Origin: an uncultured Lachnospiraceae bacterium
GTDB lineage: Bacteria; Bacillota; Clostridia; Lachnospirales; Lachnospiraceae
Direction: 5' to 3'
DNA: 64,000 bases
NCBI GenBank assembly: GCA_910578645.1
Contig: CAJTQI010000002.1
Coordinates: 1-64,000, forward strand
Part shown: positions 40,823 through 49,679 of the stretch, piece after piece
Layout of the letters: every line of letters begins with the position of its first letter
Position numbering within the stretch: position 1 is the first letter of the stretch
Made by a program: the position numbers and the translations under genes
Notes under the pieces: generated by a model
What the model was told of the DNA's origin: nothing
The model's input: only the letters and a program-made list of their open reading frames with translations
The model's database searches: none

Positions 40823-41677
40823 ATGAGCAATGCAGCGTTAAAAAATATAGCTTATATAACCATGTTTATCGACCATTTCTTTGCCGTCATCTTTGTGGAG
40901 ATGATGAATCAGCACATGGCAGCAGGGCAAGGGGCGGTTTCGATGGAGGAAATTTACGCGGTAGGAAGGGCAATCGGCAGGATTGCCTTTGTGCTTTTTG
41001 CCTATCTCGCGGCGGAAGGATTTCTCCACACGAGAAGCAGGCGCAATTACTTGTTCAGGTTAGGTATTTTTGCATTGGTATCGGAAGTGCCTTTCGACCT
41101 GGCATTTTCCTGGCAGATTGTTGACTGGGAAAGTCAAAATATATTTTTTACATTATTCCTCGGGGTGTCCGCAATGGCAGTGTGGGAGTGGGCAGAGGGA
41201 AAGATTTGTATTGTGAGAAACCGGAAGTTAAAAGGGGTATCCAATGGGCAGATGGCTATACCGGCGCTCAGGGCAGTGCAGGCAGGAGGAGTATGCTTAT
41301 GCTGTCTGACAGCCTATTGCCTGAAGACGGATTACAGGTATATGGGGGTGCTTCTTATCTTTGCATTCTATCTTACACGTGGTTGGGAGCTTGCTCCCAA
41401 GATGGTGCTTGTGGCGGGTATTATGTTTCTTGGCACATGGAGCGCGAACTTCCTGCGGTTTGGTGACTCTTACCCGGCGGCGTATCTTTTTGATTTTTCC
41501 CTGCGGGAGATGTACGGGATGCTGGCTTTTATTCCGATTTCCCAATATAACGGAAGGAAGGGGCGGCAGATGCCGAAAGCGTTCTGCTATGGGTTTTATC
41601 CGGTGCACCTTTTATTGTTATACGGGGCGGTGCAGGCAATGGAGCCATTTTTGGCAGGCATCTTCTGCTTCTCTTGA
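40823..41677 (+). CDS. TraX-family membrane protein
   Basis: A 284-residue polytopic protein of the TraX family (named after the F-pilin acetylase). KNIAYITMFIDHFFAVIFVE at the start and AIGRIAFVLFAYLAAEGFLH, RRNYLFRLGIFALVSEVPFD are family hallmarks, as is the end FCYGFYPVHLLLLYGAVQAM. Chromosomal members in Clostridia have no conjugation neighbours and are thought to be acyltransferase-like; the substrate is unknown. AGGTGA lies before ATG 40823. About 90 bases separate it from the DUF2752 gene. Confidence 0.85.
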   Translation: MSNAALKNIAYITMFIDHFFAVIFVEMMNQHMAAGQGAVSMEEIYAVGRAIGRIAFVLFAYLAAEGFLHTRSRRNYLFRLGIFALVSEVPFDLAFSWQIVDWESQNIFFTLFLGVSAMAVWEWAEGKICIVRNRKLKGVSNGQMAIPALRAVQAGGVCLCCLTAYCLKTDYRYMGVLLIFAFYLTRGWELAPKMVLVAGIMFLGTWSANFLRFGDSYPAAYLFDFSLREMYGMLAFIPISQYNGRKGRQMPKAFCYGFYPVHLLLLYGAVQAMEPFLAGIFCFS

Positions 41678-41769
41678 TAAAGGGGCAGTGCCAAGGGGAC
41701 TTGATACGGTAGGGCTTCGGACATATAATATAAGAAAACTATACGGACAGGAAGAGAAACTATAGGAAG

Positions 41770-42240
41770 ATGAAAAGATATATAGAAACCGTGTATGGGC
41801 GTATCATGACGGATGTAAAAGAATATGGCATGGCGGTCGTAGCGCTTTTAATTTATACAGTGGTGGTTAATCTTGTGTTCCGTGCGTTTTGCCCGTTGGT
41901 GATTTTTACCGGATTTCCCTGCCCGGGGTGTGGCATTACCAGGGCAAGCGTCTGTTTGCTGGCAGGCAGGTGGGGACAGGCGTGGCGGCTTAACCCGGTG
42001 GTTTTTCCGGTGATGGCTGCGGCAGTTTATTTTGCGGTGAACCGTTATCTGTTGGGGAAGAGGGCAAGAGGGTTTAAGTGGATGATTGGTGCGATTCTTG
42101 TATTGCTTTTGGTTGTATATGGTATACGCATGTACCTGTATTTTCCGGAACGGGTTCCGTATATCTATACGCATGACAATATACTTGCGCGTATGTTCCC
42201 TTTTTATGGGCGGTTTTTGCATGAAGCAGGGGTGTTATGA
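41770..42240 (+). CDS. DUF2752-family membrane protein
   Basis: A 156-residue protein with three or four membrane segments and the family signature GFPCPGCGITRASVCLLAG (C51, C54), a CxxC possibly used for metal or disulfide chemistry. The pattern then runs RLNPVVFPVMAAAVYFAVNR. A ribosome site is weak (GGAAG). Function unknown; members frequently neighbour small membrane proteins with low-complexity heads, as here (42387). Confidence 0.85.
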   Translation: MKRYIETVYGRIMTDVKEYGMAVVALLIYTVVVNLVFRAFCPLVIFTGFPCPGCGITRASVCLLAGRWGQAWRLNPVVFPVMAAAVYFAVNRYLLGKRARGFKWMIGAILVLLLVVYGIRMYLYFPERVPYIYTHDNILARMFPFYGRFLHEAGVL

Positions 42241-42386
42241 AGGGATGGTTGTAAAAGAGTTTTCAGTGTTGCTAGTCTAAGATTTCTATTTATGGGATTT
42301 GTGTCTGTGTGCTGCCTGCCGCAAATTCGTACAACATGCTGTCTCGACAAGGATGGGGCCAAAGCAGCACAGAAGTGAGGGAGATA

Positions 42387-43046
42387 ATGGAAGAGAATCA
42401 TACATTGCAGAACGAGAATACGGATGGAATGGTAAATTCACAGGAAGGAGCCCAGGATAACAGTTATACGCAAAGCAGTAACTATGAGGGCCAAGTACAG
42501 CCGCAGGGCGGTAACTATGAGAATAGCGGGCAGCCCCAGGAGGGTAATTATCAGGGAAGTGGGTATACTCAGAATGGCGCATACCAGGGCAGTGGTCATT
42601 CTCAGAATGATGCATACCAGAGCGGCGGGTATTCCCAGGATGGCACATATCAGGGAAGCGGGTATACTCAGAATGGGAATTACCGGTATGGCGGATACCA
42701 GCAGAACAACAATTATCCGCAGAATCAAGCTTATGGGCAGAAGGGATATAACAACTATAATTATCAAAACTATAGCGGGAACTATCAACCTTATCGCAAT
42801 ATGCCGCCTTACGGGGACAGCCAGTTAGAATTGGAGGAACCTGTTAAGGTCGGTGAATGGGTTCTGTCCATGGTGCTTATGATGCTTCCATGTGTCAATA
42901 TCATCATGATGTTTGTGTGGGCATTCAGTAGCACCGAGAAAAAGAGTAAGTCCAATTTCTTCAAGGCGGCACTGATTATGTATGGCGTGGTTGGGGTGCT
43001 TATGGTGCTGCTTTGGATGGCGATGATTATTGCGGCGGCGTTATAG
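42387..43046 (+). CDS. Tyr/Gln/Gly-repeat protein with two C-terminal membrane segments
   Basis: A 219-residue protein. Residues about 25-145 are low complexity built from units close to NYQGSGYTQNGAYQGSGHSQ, roughly ten residues each, nearly free of charge. Two membrane segments follow (about 165-188 and 196-219: VGEWVLSMVLMMLPCVNIIM, IMYGVVGVLMVLLWMAMIIA) linked by a basic loop. GTGAGGG precedes the ATG. The repeats are prion-like/adhesive in composition. It probably pairs with the DUF2752 gene. Role unknown. Confidence 0.7.
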   Translation: MEENHTLQNENTDGMVNSQEGAQDNSYTQSSNYEGQVQPQGGNYENSGQPQEGNYQGSGYTQNGAYQGSGHSQNDAYQSGGYSQDGTYQGSGYTQNGNYRYGGYQQNNNYPQNQAYGQKGYNNYNYQNYSGNYQPYRNMPPYGDSQLELEEPVKVGEWVLSMVLMMLPCVNIIMMFVWAFSSTEKKSKSNFFKAALIMYGVVGVLMVLLWMAMIIAAAL

Positions 43047-43172
43047 TGTTTTCAGTGTGTTGCAAATTTGTAGACTAAGTAAGAATGGGAGATAAATTGG
43101 AAAATCAGCGATTTTTCGATTTACTATTTAAGTTGTATCGCAAGCAGGTTTGCGATATGCATGGAGATTAGA

Positions 43173-44450
43173 ATGAAAAATATAGGCAAGTTGTTGGTGA
43201 AAGAGGTTGCATTGGTCGTAGCTTGCGCTATGATTGGCGTAATGGCGCTTGCTGCCACGTATTTTGTACGGCAGCGGGATATGTACGATAATGTAAAAGA
43301 GTCCACGATTATGTTGCATAATAAAGGGTTAGGGGCATATATATGGGAAACAATCCGGTCCACAGAATTAGATATTTACACAGATGGTCTAATGTTAAAT
43401 ATCGCGTATACGGAGACGAAAGATGGGATGCGGGATATTTTACTTGGTACGCGGGTGAAGGTGGGGGATATCAATCCCATGGAATCGTTATATCAGGTGG
43501 TTGCTCTGGGTAACAGCGATTATTGGGTAAAAAATTATGCAAGATATTGGCACGGGCATCAGATACTGCTTCGGCCTCTTTTGTGTTTCTTTACCTATGC
43601 AGATATTTTGCAGATAAATATGGCGATACAGCTTGCACTGGTTTTTGCATTAGTATCCATTATGATAAGGTCTGGGTACAGGGCATTCATCATTCCGTTT
43701 TGGGCAATGTATATTTTTTTAACACCGGTCAGCCTGTTTAGCTCACTGCAATATTCACCGTGTTTTTATATGATGATGTTTACGGTGTTAGCCTTACTGG
43801 TGCTGGAGAAGAGTTGGGGGAGGGAAAAGAGAAATTATCTTTTCGTATTGTCGGGCTGCCTGACGGCCTACTTTGATTTGTTGACATATCCGCTTGTCAC
43901 CTTGGGAGTCCCGTTGATTGTCCACATTGCTTGTGAGCATGAATGTATGGCTTCATTGAAGAAAAGTATGAAAGATATTTTCTATTACACTATGTCTTGG
44001 GGAATCGGTTATATAGGGATGTGGTCAGCGAAATGGATAATTGCTTCCGTATTGACGGATGAGAATGTTATACAAGGCGCAATTGACCAGATTAAACACA
44101 GAACCGGGCATTTTAATGAGGAGTATACATGGCTTTCTACGTTGAAACTGAATCTGGGAGCGTGTAATACGAAAGCGATGCTTGTTGTATTTGCTTGTTT
44201 GGGGGTATATATGGCAATTGCCGGGATTGCGCATTGCCGGAAAACAAGAGTCAAGGTGCTTCCGGGTACGGCAGCAATTTTGTTTGTGGCGACGTACCCG
44301 TTTCTATGGTATTATTTTACCTTAAATCATTCCAGCGCTCATTCCTATTTTACGTGGAGGGAGCTTGCGATTAGTGTATTTGGTATTTTTATGTGTGTTG
44401 CAGTCAATGTGAGAGGCACAGGACAGAATACTGCGGATGTTACGTCCTGA
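43173..44450 (+). CDS. Polytopic membrane protein of unknown function
   Basis: A 425-residue integral membrane protein with about 9-10 segments and a large loop after the first segment (residues about 35-125, with YARYWHGHQILLRPLLCFFT at its end). The layout, with an N-terminal segment, a large external loop and then a hydrophobic bundle, is like GT-C glycosyltransferases or O-antigen-modifying GtrII-type proteins, but the DD/DE motif usual in loop 1 is not obvious. ATG 43173 is preferred because GGAG lies eight bases before it. Not recognised as a defined family. Confidence 0.5.
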   Translation: MKNIGKLLVKEVALVVACAMIGVMALAATYFVRQRDMYDNVKESTIMLHNKGLGAYIWETIRSTELDIYTDGLMLNIAYTETKDGMRDILLGTRVKVGDINPMESLYQVVALGNSDYWVKNYARYWHGHQILLRPLLCFFTYADILQINMAIQLALVFALVSIMIRSGYRAFIIPFWAMYIFLTPVSLFSSLQYSPCFYMMMFTVLALLVLEKSWGREKRNYLFVLSGCLTAYFDLLTYPLVTLGVPLIVHIACEHECMASLKKSMKDIFYYTMSWGIGYIGMWSAKWIIASVLTDENVIQGAIDQIKHRTGHFNEEYTWLSTLKLNLGACNTKAMLVVFACLGVYMAIAGIAHCRKTRVKVLPGTAAILFVATYPFLWYYFTLNHSSAHSYFTWRELAISVFGIFMCVAVNVRGTGQNTADVTS

Positions 44451-45303
44451 CCCAGCGCCCGCAGGCACCACACGGCAAGCACAGTCCATTTGACGTGACA
44501 GGTAAGCCGATTTCGGAAGCGTCAACCTTGCCGCCGAAACCGGGGACAAGGACGGTATGCAGCATATAGGACAGGACAGCAGGCTGCAAGCCGGTGGTGT
44601 AGGAGCTTATGAGGAAAAAGAGGGCGTCTTTGGAGAGAATCCGGGCTGTGAGACGGAGGAAGGGAAAGATGCTTTCTTCCATTTTCCAAATCTCGCCCTT
44701 AGGGCCTCTGCCGTAGGAAGGCGGGTCCATAATGATTGCATCATATGTATTACCGCGGCGGATTTCGCGCTCCACGAATTTTACGCAGTCGTCCACAAGA
44801 AAACGGATGGGAGCATCGGCCAGGCCGGAGGCGGCAGCGTTTTCTTTTGCCCAGGCTACCATGCCCTTGGAGGCGTCCACGTGGGTGACACTGGCGCCTG
44901 CTTTTGCAGCGGCAAGAGTGGCACCGCCGGTGTAGGCGAACAGGTTCAGGACTTTCACCGGCCTTCCTGCATCATTTATTATAGAAGAAACCCAATCCCA
45001 GTTGACGGCTTGTTCGGGAAAAAGCCCGGTGTGCTTGAAACTGAAGGGTTTCAGGTGGAAGGTCAATTCCCGGTATTGGATGCTCCATTCCTGGGGCAAC
45101 CCGAAAAATTCCCATTCTCCGCCGCCTTTGGAACTTCGGTGGTAATGACCGTCCCTGCGTTTCCAACGGCGGTCAGTCTTGGGGGTATCCCATATTATTT
45201 GGGGGTCCGGACGCACAAGGACATAATCGCCCCAACGCTCCAGTTTTTCACCATGGGAGGTATCTATCACTTCGTAATCTTTCCAGTTGTCGGCTATCCA
45301 CAT
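44440..45303 (-). CDS. Class I SAM-dependent methyltransferase, RlmI/RlmK-like
   Basis: A 287-residue methyltransferase. Motif I is VLNLFAYTGGATLAAAKAGA, the acidic ribose-binding residue is in VTHVDASKGMVAWAKENAA, and the catalytic loop is IIMDPPSYGRGPKGE, typical of the COG1092 rRNA cytosine-C5 methyltransferases. Unlike RlmI it has no N-terminal PUA domain, so it is a short form. AAGGAAGG precedes ATG 45303. It ends convergent with the polytopic protein gene (11-base overlap) and is divergent from the ribosomal superoperon. Confidence 0.82.
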   Translation of the reverse strand: MWIADNWKDYEVIDTSHGEKLERWGDYVLVRPDPQIIWDTPKTDRRWKRRDGHYHRSSKGGGEWEFFGLPQEWSIQYRELTFHLKPFSFKHTGLFPEQAVNWDWVSSIINDAGRPVKVLNLFAYTGGATLAAAKAGASVTHVDASKGMVAWAKENAAASGLADAPIRFLVDDCVKFVEREIRRGNTYDAIIMDPPSYGRGPKGEIWKMEESIFPFLRLTARILSKDALFFLISSYTTGLQPAVLSYMLHTVLVPGFGGKVDASEIGLPVTSNGLCLPCGACGRWVRT

Positions 45304-45440
45304 ATATTTTATTTCCTTCCTTATACAAATTTGTGATGGTATCAAAAAAGCGCTTGATATCTTTGCTTCATAAGGATATCACAGAAAAATGGTTTCGCAA
45401 AGAACGGTTATAAAAATATTTATAATTTGTAAAAAAACAC

Positions 45441-45469
45441 TTGCATCTTTTAAGAACATCATATATACT
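45441..45469 (+). promoter_or_regulatory. Promoter of the ribosomal superoperon
   Basis: TTGCAT (45441-45446), exactly 17 bases, TATACT (45464-45469). The only strong sigma-A-type pair in the gap upstream of rpsJ; it gives a leader of about 235 bases. Confidence 0.75.
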
Positions 45470-45475
45470 AACAAT

Positions 45476-45700
45476 TGCTGTGGCATGATAGCTATGAAGC
45501 GTGAGGTTGCTGCCTTTATGGCAGGTTTTCCGTGGAGCGAATGTCAAGTTAGGAAACTGACGACAAGTCACTGTACAAACAGAGAGGTCCGGTATAGATA
45601 CCGGAGACGACGTGGTTAGTGTCTTAAGTGTAGGACACACACGGGAGAGTGTACAGTCACCGCTTGTCGTACTTAGAACTGAAAAGTGCGAAAAGGAGGC
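45476..45700 (+). ncRNA. Structured mRNA leader of the S10 operon
   Basis: The leader can fold into a closed multibranch structure. CGACAAG (45561-45567) pairs with CTTGTCG (45663-45669) and ACTGTAC (45570-45576) with GTACAGT (45651-45657), enclosing hairpins CCGGT/ACCGG (45589-45604) and GTGTC/GACAC (45619-45638). An r-protein (L4 in other bacteria) autoregulates this operon through its leader, so this is a candidate regulatory RNA. Extent and ligand are inferred. Confidence 0.55.
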
Positions 45701-45710
45701 GACTTTTTTT

Positions 45711-46028
45711 ATGGCAAGTCAAGTAATGAGAATTACATTAAAGGCTTATGATCATCAGTTAGTTGATGCATCTGCAAAGAAAATCATCGAAACAGTAAAG
45801 AAGAACGGTTCTCAGGTGAGTGGACCTGTGCCGCTTCCTACTAAGAAGGAAGTAGTTACGATTCTTAGGGCAGTCCACAAATACAAGGACTCCAGAGAGC
45901 AGTTTGAGCAGAGAACCCACAAGAGGCTCATCGATATCATCACACCTACTCCTAAGACGGTGGATGCGCTGCAGAGATTAGAGATGCCCGCAGGTGTTTA
46001 TATCGACATCAAGATGAAGAACAAATAA
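45711..46028 (+). CDS. rpsJ: 30S ribosomal protein S10
   Basis: 105 residues, MASQVMRITLKAYDHQLVDA, with the S10 loop segment GPVPLPTKKEVVTILRAVHK and the C-terminal PTPKTVDALQRLEMPAGVYI. It sits in the 30S head and in bacteria also pairs with NusB in antitermination. AAAAGGAGG precedes the ATG. First gene of the superoperon; about 135 bases separate it from rplC. Confidence 0.97.
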   Translation: MASQVMRITLKAYDHQLVDASAKKIIETVKKNGSQVSGPVPLPTKKEVVTILRAVHKYKDSREQFEQRTHKRLIDIITPTPKTVDALQRLEMPAGVYIDIKMKNK

Positions 46029-46163
46029 GACCCCTACTAGGATGGCCAGAAGAAAATTGCTTCGTAATTATCTTCGGAAAAGTTTTGCTAACGCGTAAAT
46101 TTTTCCCAGATGTCTTGTAAGCGTTTAAACTGGCCCGCTGTAGAACAACAGGAGGTAAAGGAA

Positions 46164-46850
46164 ATGAAGAAAGCTATTTTAGCAACAAAAGTCGGAATGA
46201 CTCAAATCTTCAGCGAAGACGGAACATTGACACCGGTTACCGTGCTTCAGGCAGGACCTTGTGCGGTGACACAGGTTAAGACAGCGCAGAACGATGGTTA
46301 CAGTGCTGTGCAGGTTGGTTTTGTAGACAAGAAAGACAAGATTGTCAACAAGGATAAGAGCGGCAAGAAAGAAGTCATCCATAGACACGGCGTTAACAAG
46401 GCGCTGAAGGGACATTTCGACAAAGCCGGTGTATCCAGTAAGAGATATGTCAGAGAGCTTAAGTTGGAGAATGCGGAAGAGTACGCACTCGGAAGCGAAA
46501 TTAAAGCGGATATTTTTGAGGCAGGCGACAGAATCGATGCGACTGCAATCTCTAAAGGTAAGGGATTCCAGGGCGCCATCAAGAGACATGGCCAACACAG
46601 AGGCCCCATGACTCACGGTTCTAAATTCCATCGCCATCAAGGTTCCAACGGTGCATGTTCTTCGCCGAGTAAGGTATTCAAGGGCAAAGGTATGCCGGGA
46701 CATATGGGTTGTGTGAAGGTAACGGTTCAGAACCTTACGGTGGTAAGGGTTGATGCGGACAAGAATCTTATTCTTGTTAAAGGCTCCGTACCGGGACCCA
46801 GAAAAGCCTTAGTAACCATTAAAGAGACAACTAAGGTTGATGCGAAATAG
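46164..46850 (+). CDS. rplC: 50S ribosomal protein L3
   Basis: 228 residues from ATG 46164 (GGAGG upstream): MKKAILATKVGMTQIFSEDG, with the long central extension GFQGAIKRHGQHRGPMTHGS that reaches the peptidyl transferase centre, and GCVKVTVQNLTVVRVDADKN near the end. Start choice agrees with the family N-terminus. Confidence 0.97.
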   Translation: MKKAILATKVGMTQIFSEDGTLTPVTVLQAGPCAVTQVKTAQNDGYSAVQVGFVDKKDKIVNKDKSGKKEVIHRHGVNKALKGHFDKAGVSSKRYVRELKLENAEEYALGSEIKADIFEAGDRIDATAISKGKGFQGAIKRHGQHRGPMTHGSKFHRHQGSNGACSSPSKVFKGKGMPGHMGCVKVTVQNLTVVRVDADKNLILVKGSVPGPRKALVTIKETTKVDAK

Positions 46851-46884
46851 TGACCTAGTCACAGATGAAAGGAGGACCATTCAG

Positions 46885-47505
46885 ATGGCAGAGGTATCTG
46901 TTTATAATATGGAAGGTAAAGAAGTCGGCAAGATGGATTTAAACGATGCAGTGTTTGGTGTTGAAGTCAATGAACACCTGGTACACTTGGCTGTTGTCCA
47001 GACACTTGCCAATAAACGCCAGGGAACACAGAAAGCGAAGACACGTTCTGAGGTTTCCGGCGGCGGTAGGAAGCCGTGGAGACAGAAGGGAACAGGTCAT
47101 GCAAGACAGGGTTCCACCAGGGCTCCTCAGTGGAAAGGCGGCGGTGTTGTATTTGCTCCCGTTCCGAGAGACTACTCTTTCAAGATGAATAAGAAAGAGA
47201 AACAGGCGGCGCTCAAGTCTGTCCTGACAAGCAGAGTGCAGGAGAACAAGATGATTGTCTTGGATGAACTGAAACTCGACGAGATTAAGACGAAGAAGTT
47301 TAAACAGGTTATGGATAACCTTAAAGTAGAGAAGGCAATGGTTGTCATTGGAGAGCAGGATAAGAACGTAATCTGTTCCGCAAAGAATCTTCCGGCAGTA
47401 TCTACAGCAGTTGCAGAGAATATTAACGTATATGATATCCTGAAAGGTGACACGTTGGTTATCACAAAGGATGCCGTAGCTAAGATTGAGGAGGTGTATG
47501 CATAA
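46885..47505 (+). CDS. rplD: 50S ribosomal protein L4
   Basis: 206 residues from ATG 46885: MAEVSVYNMEGKEVGKMDLN. The exit-tunnel loop is GGGRKPWRQKGTGHARQGST. L4 is the classical autoregulator of the S10 operon in other bacteria. Stop and start with rplW overlap by one base (TAATG). Confidence 0.97.
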   Translation: MAEVSVYNMEGKEVGKMDLNDAVFGVEVNEHLVHLAVVQTLANKRQGTQKAKTRSEVSGGGRKPWRQKGTGHARQGSTRAPQWKGGGVVFAPVPRDYSFKMNKKEKQAALKSVLTSRVQENKMIVLDELKLDEIKTKKFKQVMDNLKVEKAMVVIGEQDKNVICSAKNLPAVSTAVAENINVYDILKGDTLVITKDAVAKIEEVYA

Positions 47506-47804
47506 TGGCAGCAATCCAGTATTATGATGTAATCCTCAAACCGGTTATTACAGAGAAGAGCATGGCCGGCATGAGCGAGAAGAAATATACTTTCTTGGTT
47601 CATCCGGAAGCAAACAAGAGCCAGATTAAAGAAGCTGTTGAGAAGATGTTTGAAGGCACAAAAGTTGCCAGAGTTAATACGATGAACATGGACGGCAAGA
47701 CCAAGAGACGTGGCATGGTATACGGCAAGACGGCTAAGACTAAGAAAGCTATCGTACAGCTCACACAGGATAGCAAGGATATTGAGATTTTTGCAGGTCT
47801 GTAA
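47505..47804 (+). CDS. rplW: 50S ribosomal protein L23
   Basis: 99 residues, MAAIQYYDVILKPVITEKSM, with KYTFLVHPEANKSQIKEAVE and the tip TKRRGMVYGKTAKTKKAIVQ. L23 lies at the tunnel exit, where trigger factor and SRP dock. Confidence 0.97.
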   Translation: MAAIQYYDVILKPVITEKSMAGMSEKKYTFLVHPEANKSQIKEAVEKMFEGTKVARVNTMNMDGKTKRRGMVYGKTAKTKKAIVQLTQDSKDIEIFAGL

Positions 47805-47901
47805 TAGAATGAAGGGATTTCCCCTGACTGCAAAATGAAGATAATGTATGCGGAGCAAACGGGCGCCGCGCAAAAATCTATTAAGAAAAGGAGATAAGAC
47901 C

Positions 47902-48744
47902 ATGGGAATTAAGACATATAACCCATATACACCTTCCAGACGTAACATGACTGGTTCCGATTTCTCCGAGATTACAAAGAAGACTCCTGAGAAGTCACTT
48001 TGCACATCCTTGAAGAAACATTCCGGACGTAATAACCAAGGTAAGATTACGGTAAGGCATCATGGCGGCGGAAGCAGAAGATTATACAGAAATGTTGATT
48101 TTAAGAGATACAAAGACGGCATTGCAGCTAAGGTAATCGGTATCGAGTACGACCCGAACAGAACGGCAAATATTGCGCTGATTTGTTATGAGGACGGCCA
48201 GAAATCATATATCCTGGCCCCGGAAGGACTGACGGACGGCATGAAGGTTATGAATGGACCTGAGGCTGAGGTTAGAATTGGAAACTGCCTGCCTTTATCT
48301 GCGATTCCTGTAGGTACACTGGTACACAACATCGAATTATATCCTGGCAAGGGTGGACAGATGGTTCGTTCTGCCGGTAACAGTGCACAGCTTATGGCGA
48401 AGGAAGGTAAGTATGCGACGCTTAGGTTGCCCTCTGGCGAAATGAGAATGGTTCCGATTGTATGTCGCGCAACCATAGGCACAGTCGGCAATGCAGACCA
48501 TAACCTGATTAAGATTGGTAAAGCGGGACGTAAGCGCCACATGGGTATCCGCCCTACGGTCCGTGGTTCCGTTATGAACCCGAATGACCATCCCCACGGC
48601 GGTGGTGAAGGCAGGGCGCCGATTGGACGTCCGGGTCCTTGTACACCTTGGGGCAAACCTGCGCTTGGCTTGAAGACACGTAAGAAAAAGAAAACATCCA
48701 ACAAGTTGATTGTAAGAAGAAGAGACGGCAGGGCAATCAAATAA
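47902..48744 (+). CDS. rplB: 50S ribosomal protein L2
   Basis: 280 residues from ATG 47902 (AAGGAG upstream): MGIKTYNPYTPSRRNMTGSD. Conserved segments RTANIALICYEDGQKSYILA and VMNPNDHPHGGGEGRAPIGR (peptidyl-transferase-contacting His region). Its TAA is followed within four bases by the first hairpin repeat of family 2. Confidence 0.97.
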   Translation: MGIKTYNPYTPSRRNMTGSDFSEITKKTPEKSLCTSLKKHSGRNNQGKITVRHHGGGSRRLYRNVDFKRYKDGIAAKVIGIEYDPNRTANIALICYEDGQKSYILAPEGLTDGMKVMNGPEAEVRIGNCLPLSAIPVGTLVHNIELYPGKGGQMVRSAGNSAQLMAKEGKYATLRLPSGEMRMVPIVCRATIGTVGNADHNLIKIGKAGRKRHMGIRPTVRGSVMNPNDHPHGGGEGRAPIGRPGPCTPWGKPALGLKTRKKKKTSNKLIVRRRDGRAIK

Positions 48745-48747
48745 TAA

Positions 48748-48806
48748 GACAAAAAGGTTTTCTAAGGCGTCAAAAGAACGCCGCCTAAGAAAAACTAAGT
48801 TTTGTC
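48748..48806 (+). repeat. Post-stop hairpin element, copy 1 (after rplB)
   Basis: 59-bp palindrome with outer arms GACAAAA/TTTTGTC and inner TCTAAGGCG/CGCCTAAGA (one mismatch), starting three bases after the rplB stop. See findings. Confidence 0.85.
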
Positions 48807-48841
48807 TGCGACGTTTGCTTCGCAAAGTCGGTGAAATACAG

Positions 48842-48926
48842 GACAAAAAGGTTTTCTAAGGCGTCAAAAGGACGTTACCTAAGAAAAACTAGGTTTTGTT
48901 TGGAAGAATCGCCAGGCGATTCTTCC
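48842..48926 (+). repeat. Post-stop hairpin element, copy 2 plus companion hairpin (rplB-rpsS gap)
   Basis: Second tandem copy (48842-48900), with GACAAAA opposite TTTTGTT and a mutated inner right arm (GTTACCTAAGA). It is followed by the perfect hairpin GGAAGAATCGCC-A-GGCGATTCTTCC (48902-48926). A GCGACGTTTGC/GCAAAGTCG hairpin separates copies 1 and 2. Confidence 0.8.
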
Positions 48927-48966
48927 GGTATTGCGAGAAAATGAAAAATAAATCAGGAGGTTTGAA

Positions 48967-49248
48967 ATGGGTAGATCACTGAAAAAAGGACCATTTGCAG
49001 ATGCGAGCTTATTGAAAAAAGTAGATGCTATGAACGCATCGGGACAGAAGCAGGTTATTAAGACCTGGTCCCGCCGTTCTACGATTTTCCCTTCTTTTGT
49101 TGGACATACATTTGCTGTCCATGACGGAAGAAAGCACGTACCGGTATATGTTACGGAAGATATGGTTGGACATAAGCTCGGTGAGTTCGTGGCAACCAGA
49201 ACTTATAGAGGACATGACAAGGACGAAAGAAAATCCAAAGTCCGTTAA
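48967..49248 (+). CDS. rpsS: 30S ribosomal protein S19
   Basis: 93 residues, MGRSLKKGPFADASLLKKVD, with WSRRSTIFPSFVGHTFAVHD and GHKLGEFVATRTYRGHDKDE. CAGGAGG precedes the ATG. Separated from rplB by 222 bases filled by the hairpin elements. Confidence 0.97.
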   Translation: MGRSLKKGPFADASLLKKVDAMNASGQKQVIKTWSRRSTIFPSFVGHTFAVHDGRKHVPVYVTEDMVGHKLGEFVATRTYRGHDKDERKSKVR

Positions 49249-49269
49249 TTTGAAAGGAGGTTGTAATCT

Positions 49270-49656
49270 ATGGCTAAAGGACATAGAACCCAGATAAAGA
49301 GAGAGAGAAATGCGAAAAAAGATACAAGACCCTCCGCTAAGTTATCATACGCAAGAGTGTCTGTACAGAAAGCGTGTTTCGTATTGGACGCTATCAGAGG
49401 GAAGGATGTAGAGACGGCGCTTGGAATCCTTGCGTATAATCCGAGATATGCATCAAGCATTATTAAGAAGCTGCTTGAATCTGCTATTGCTAACGCTGAG
49501 AACAACAACGGCATGAACGCAGAGAACCTTTATATTGCAGAGTGTTTTGCAAACAAAGGACCGACTATGAAGAGAGTAAGACCGAGAGCACAGGGCAGGG
49601 CTTACAGGATTGAAAAGAGAATGAGCCATATTACAATCGTGCTTGATGAAAGATAG
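49270..49656 (+). CDS. rplV: 50S ribosomal protein L22
   Basis: 128 residues, MAKGHRTQIKRERNAKKDTR, then SYARVSVQKACFVLDAIRGK and the tunnel beta-hairpin AECFANKGPTMKRVRPRAQG. AAAGGAGG upstream. Confidence 0.97.
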   Translation: MAKGHRTQIKRERNAKKDTRPSAKLSYARVSVQKACFVLDAIRGKDVETALGILAYNPRYASSIIKKLLESAIANAENNNGMNAENLYIAECFANKGPTMKRVRPRAQGRAYRIEKRMSHITIVLDER

Positions 49657-49679
49657 GAGCATATAGGAAGGAGAATAAC

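Noticed and set aside
44557..45336. Plus-strand 259-residue frame
   Set aside because: Antisense shadow of the methyltransferase, whose motifs are clear on the other strand.
45389..45619. Plus-strand 76-residue frame in the rpsJ leader
   Set aside because: Overlaps the promoter and leader; no ribosome site; the structured RNA explanation fits better.
47172..48005. Minus-strand 277-residue frame
   Set aside because: Antisense to rplD, rplW and rplB; codon-composition shadow only.
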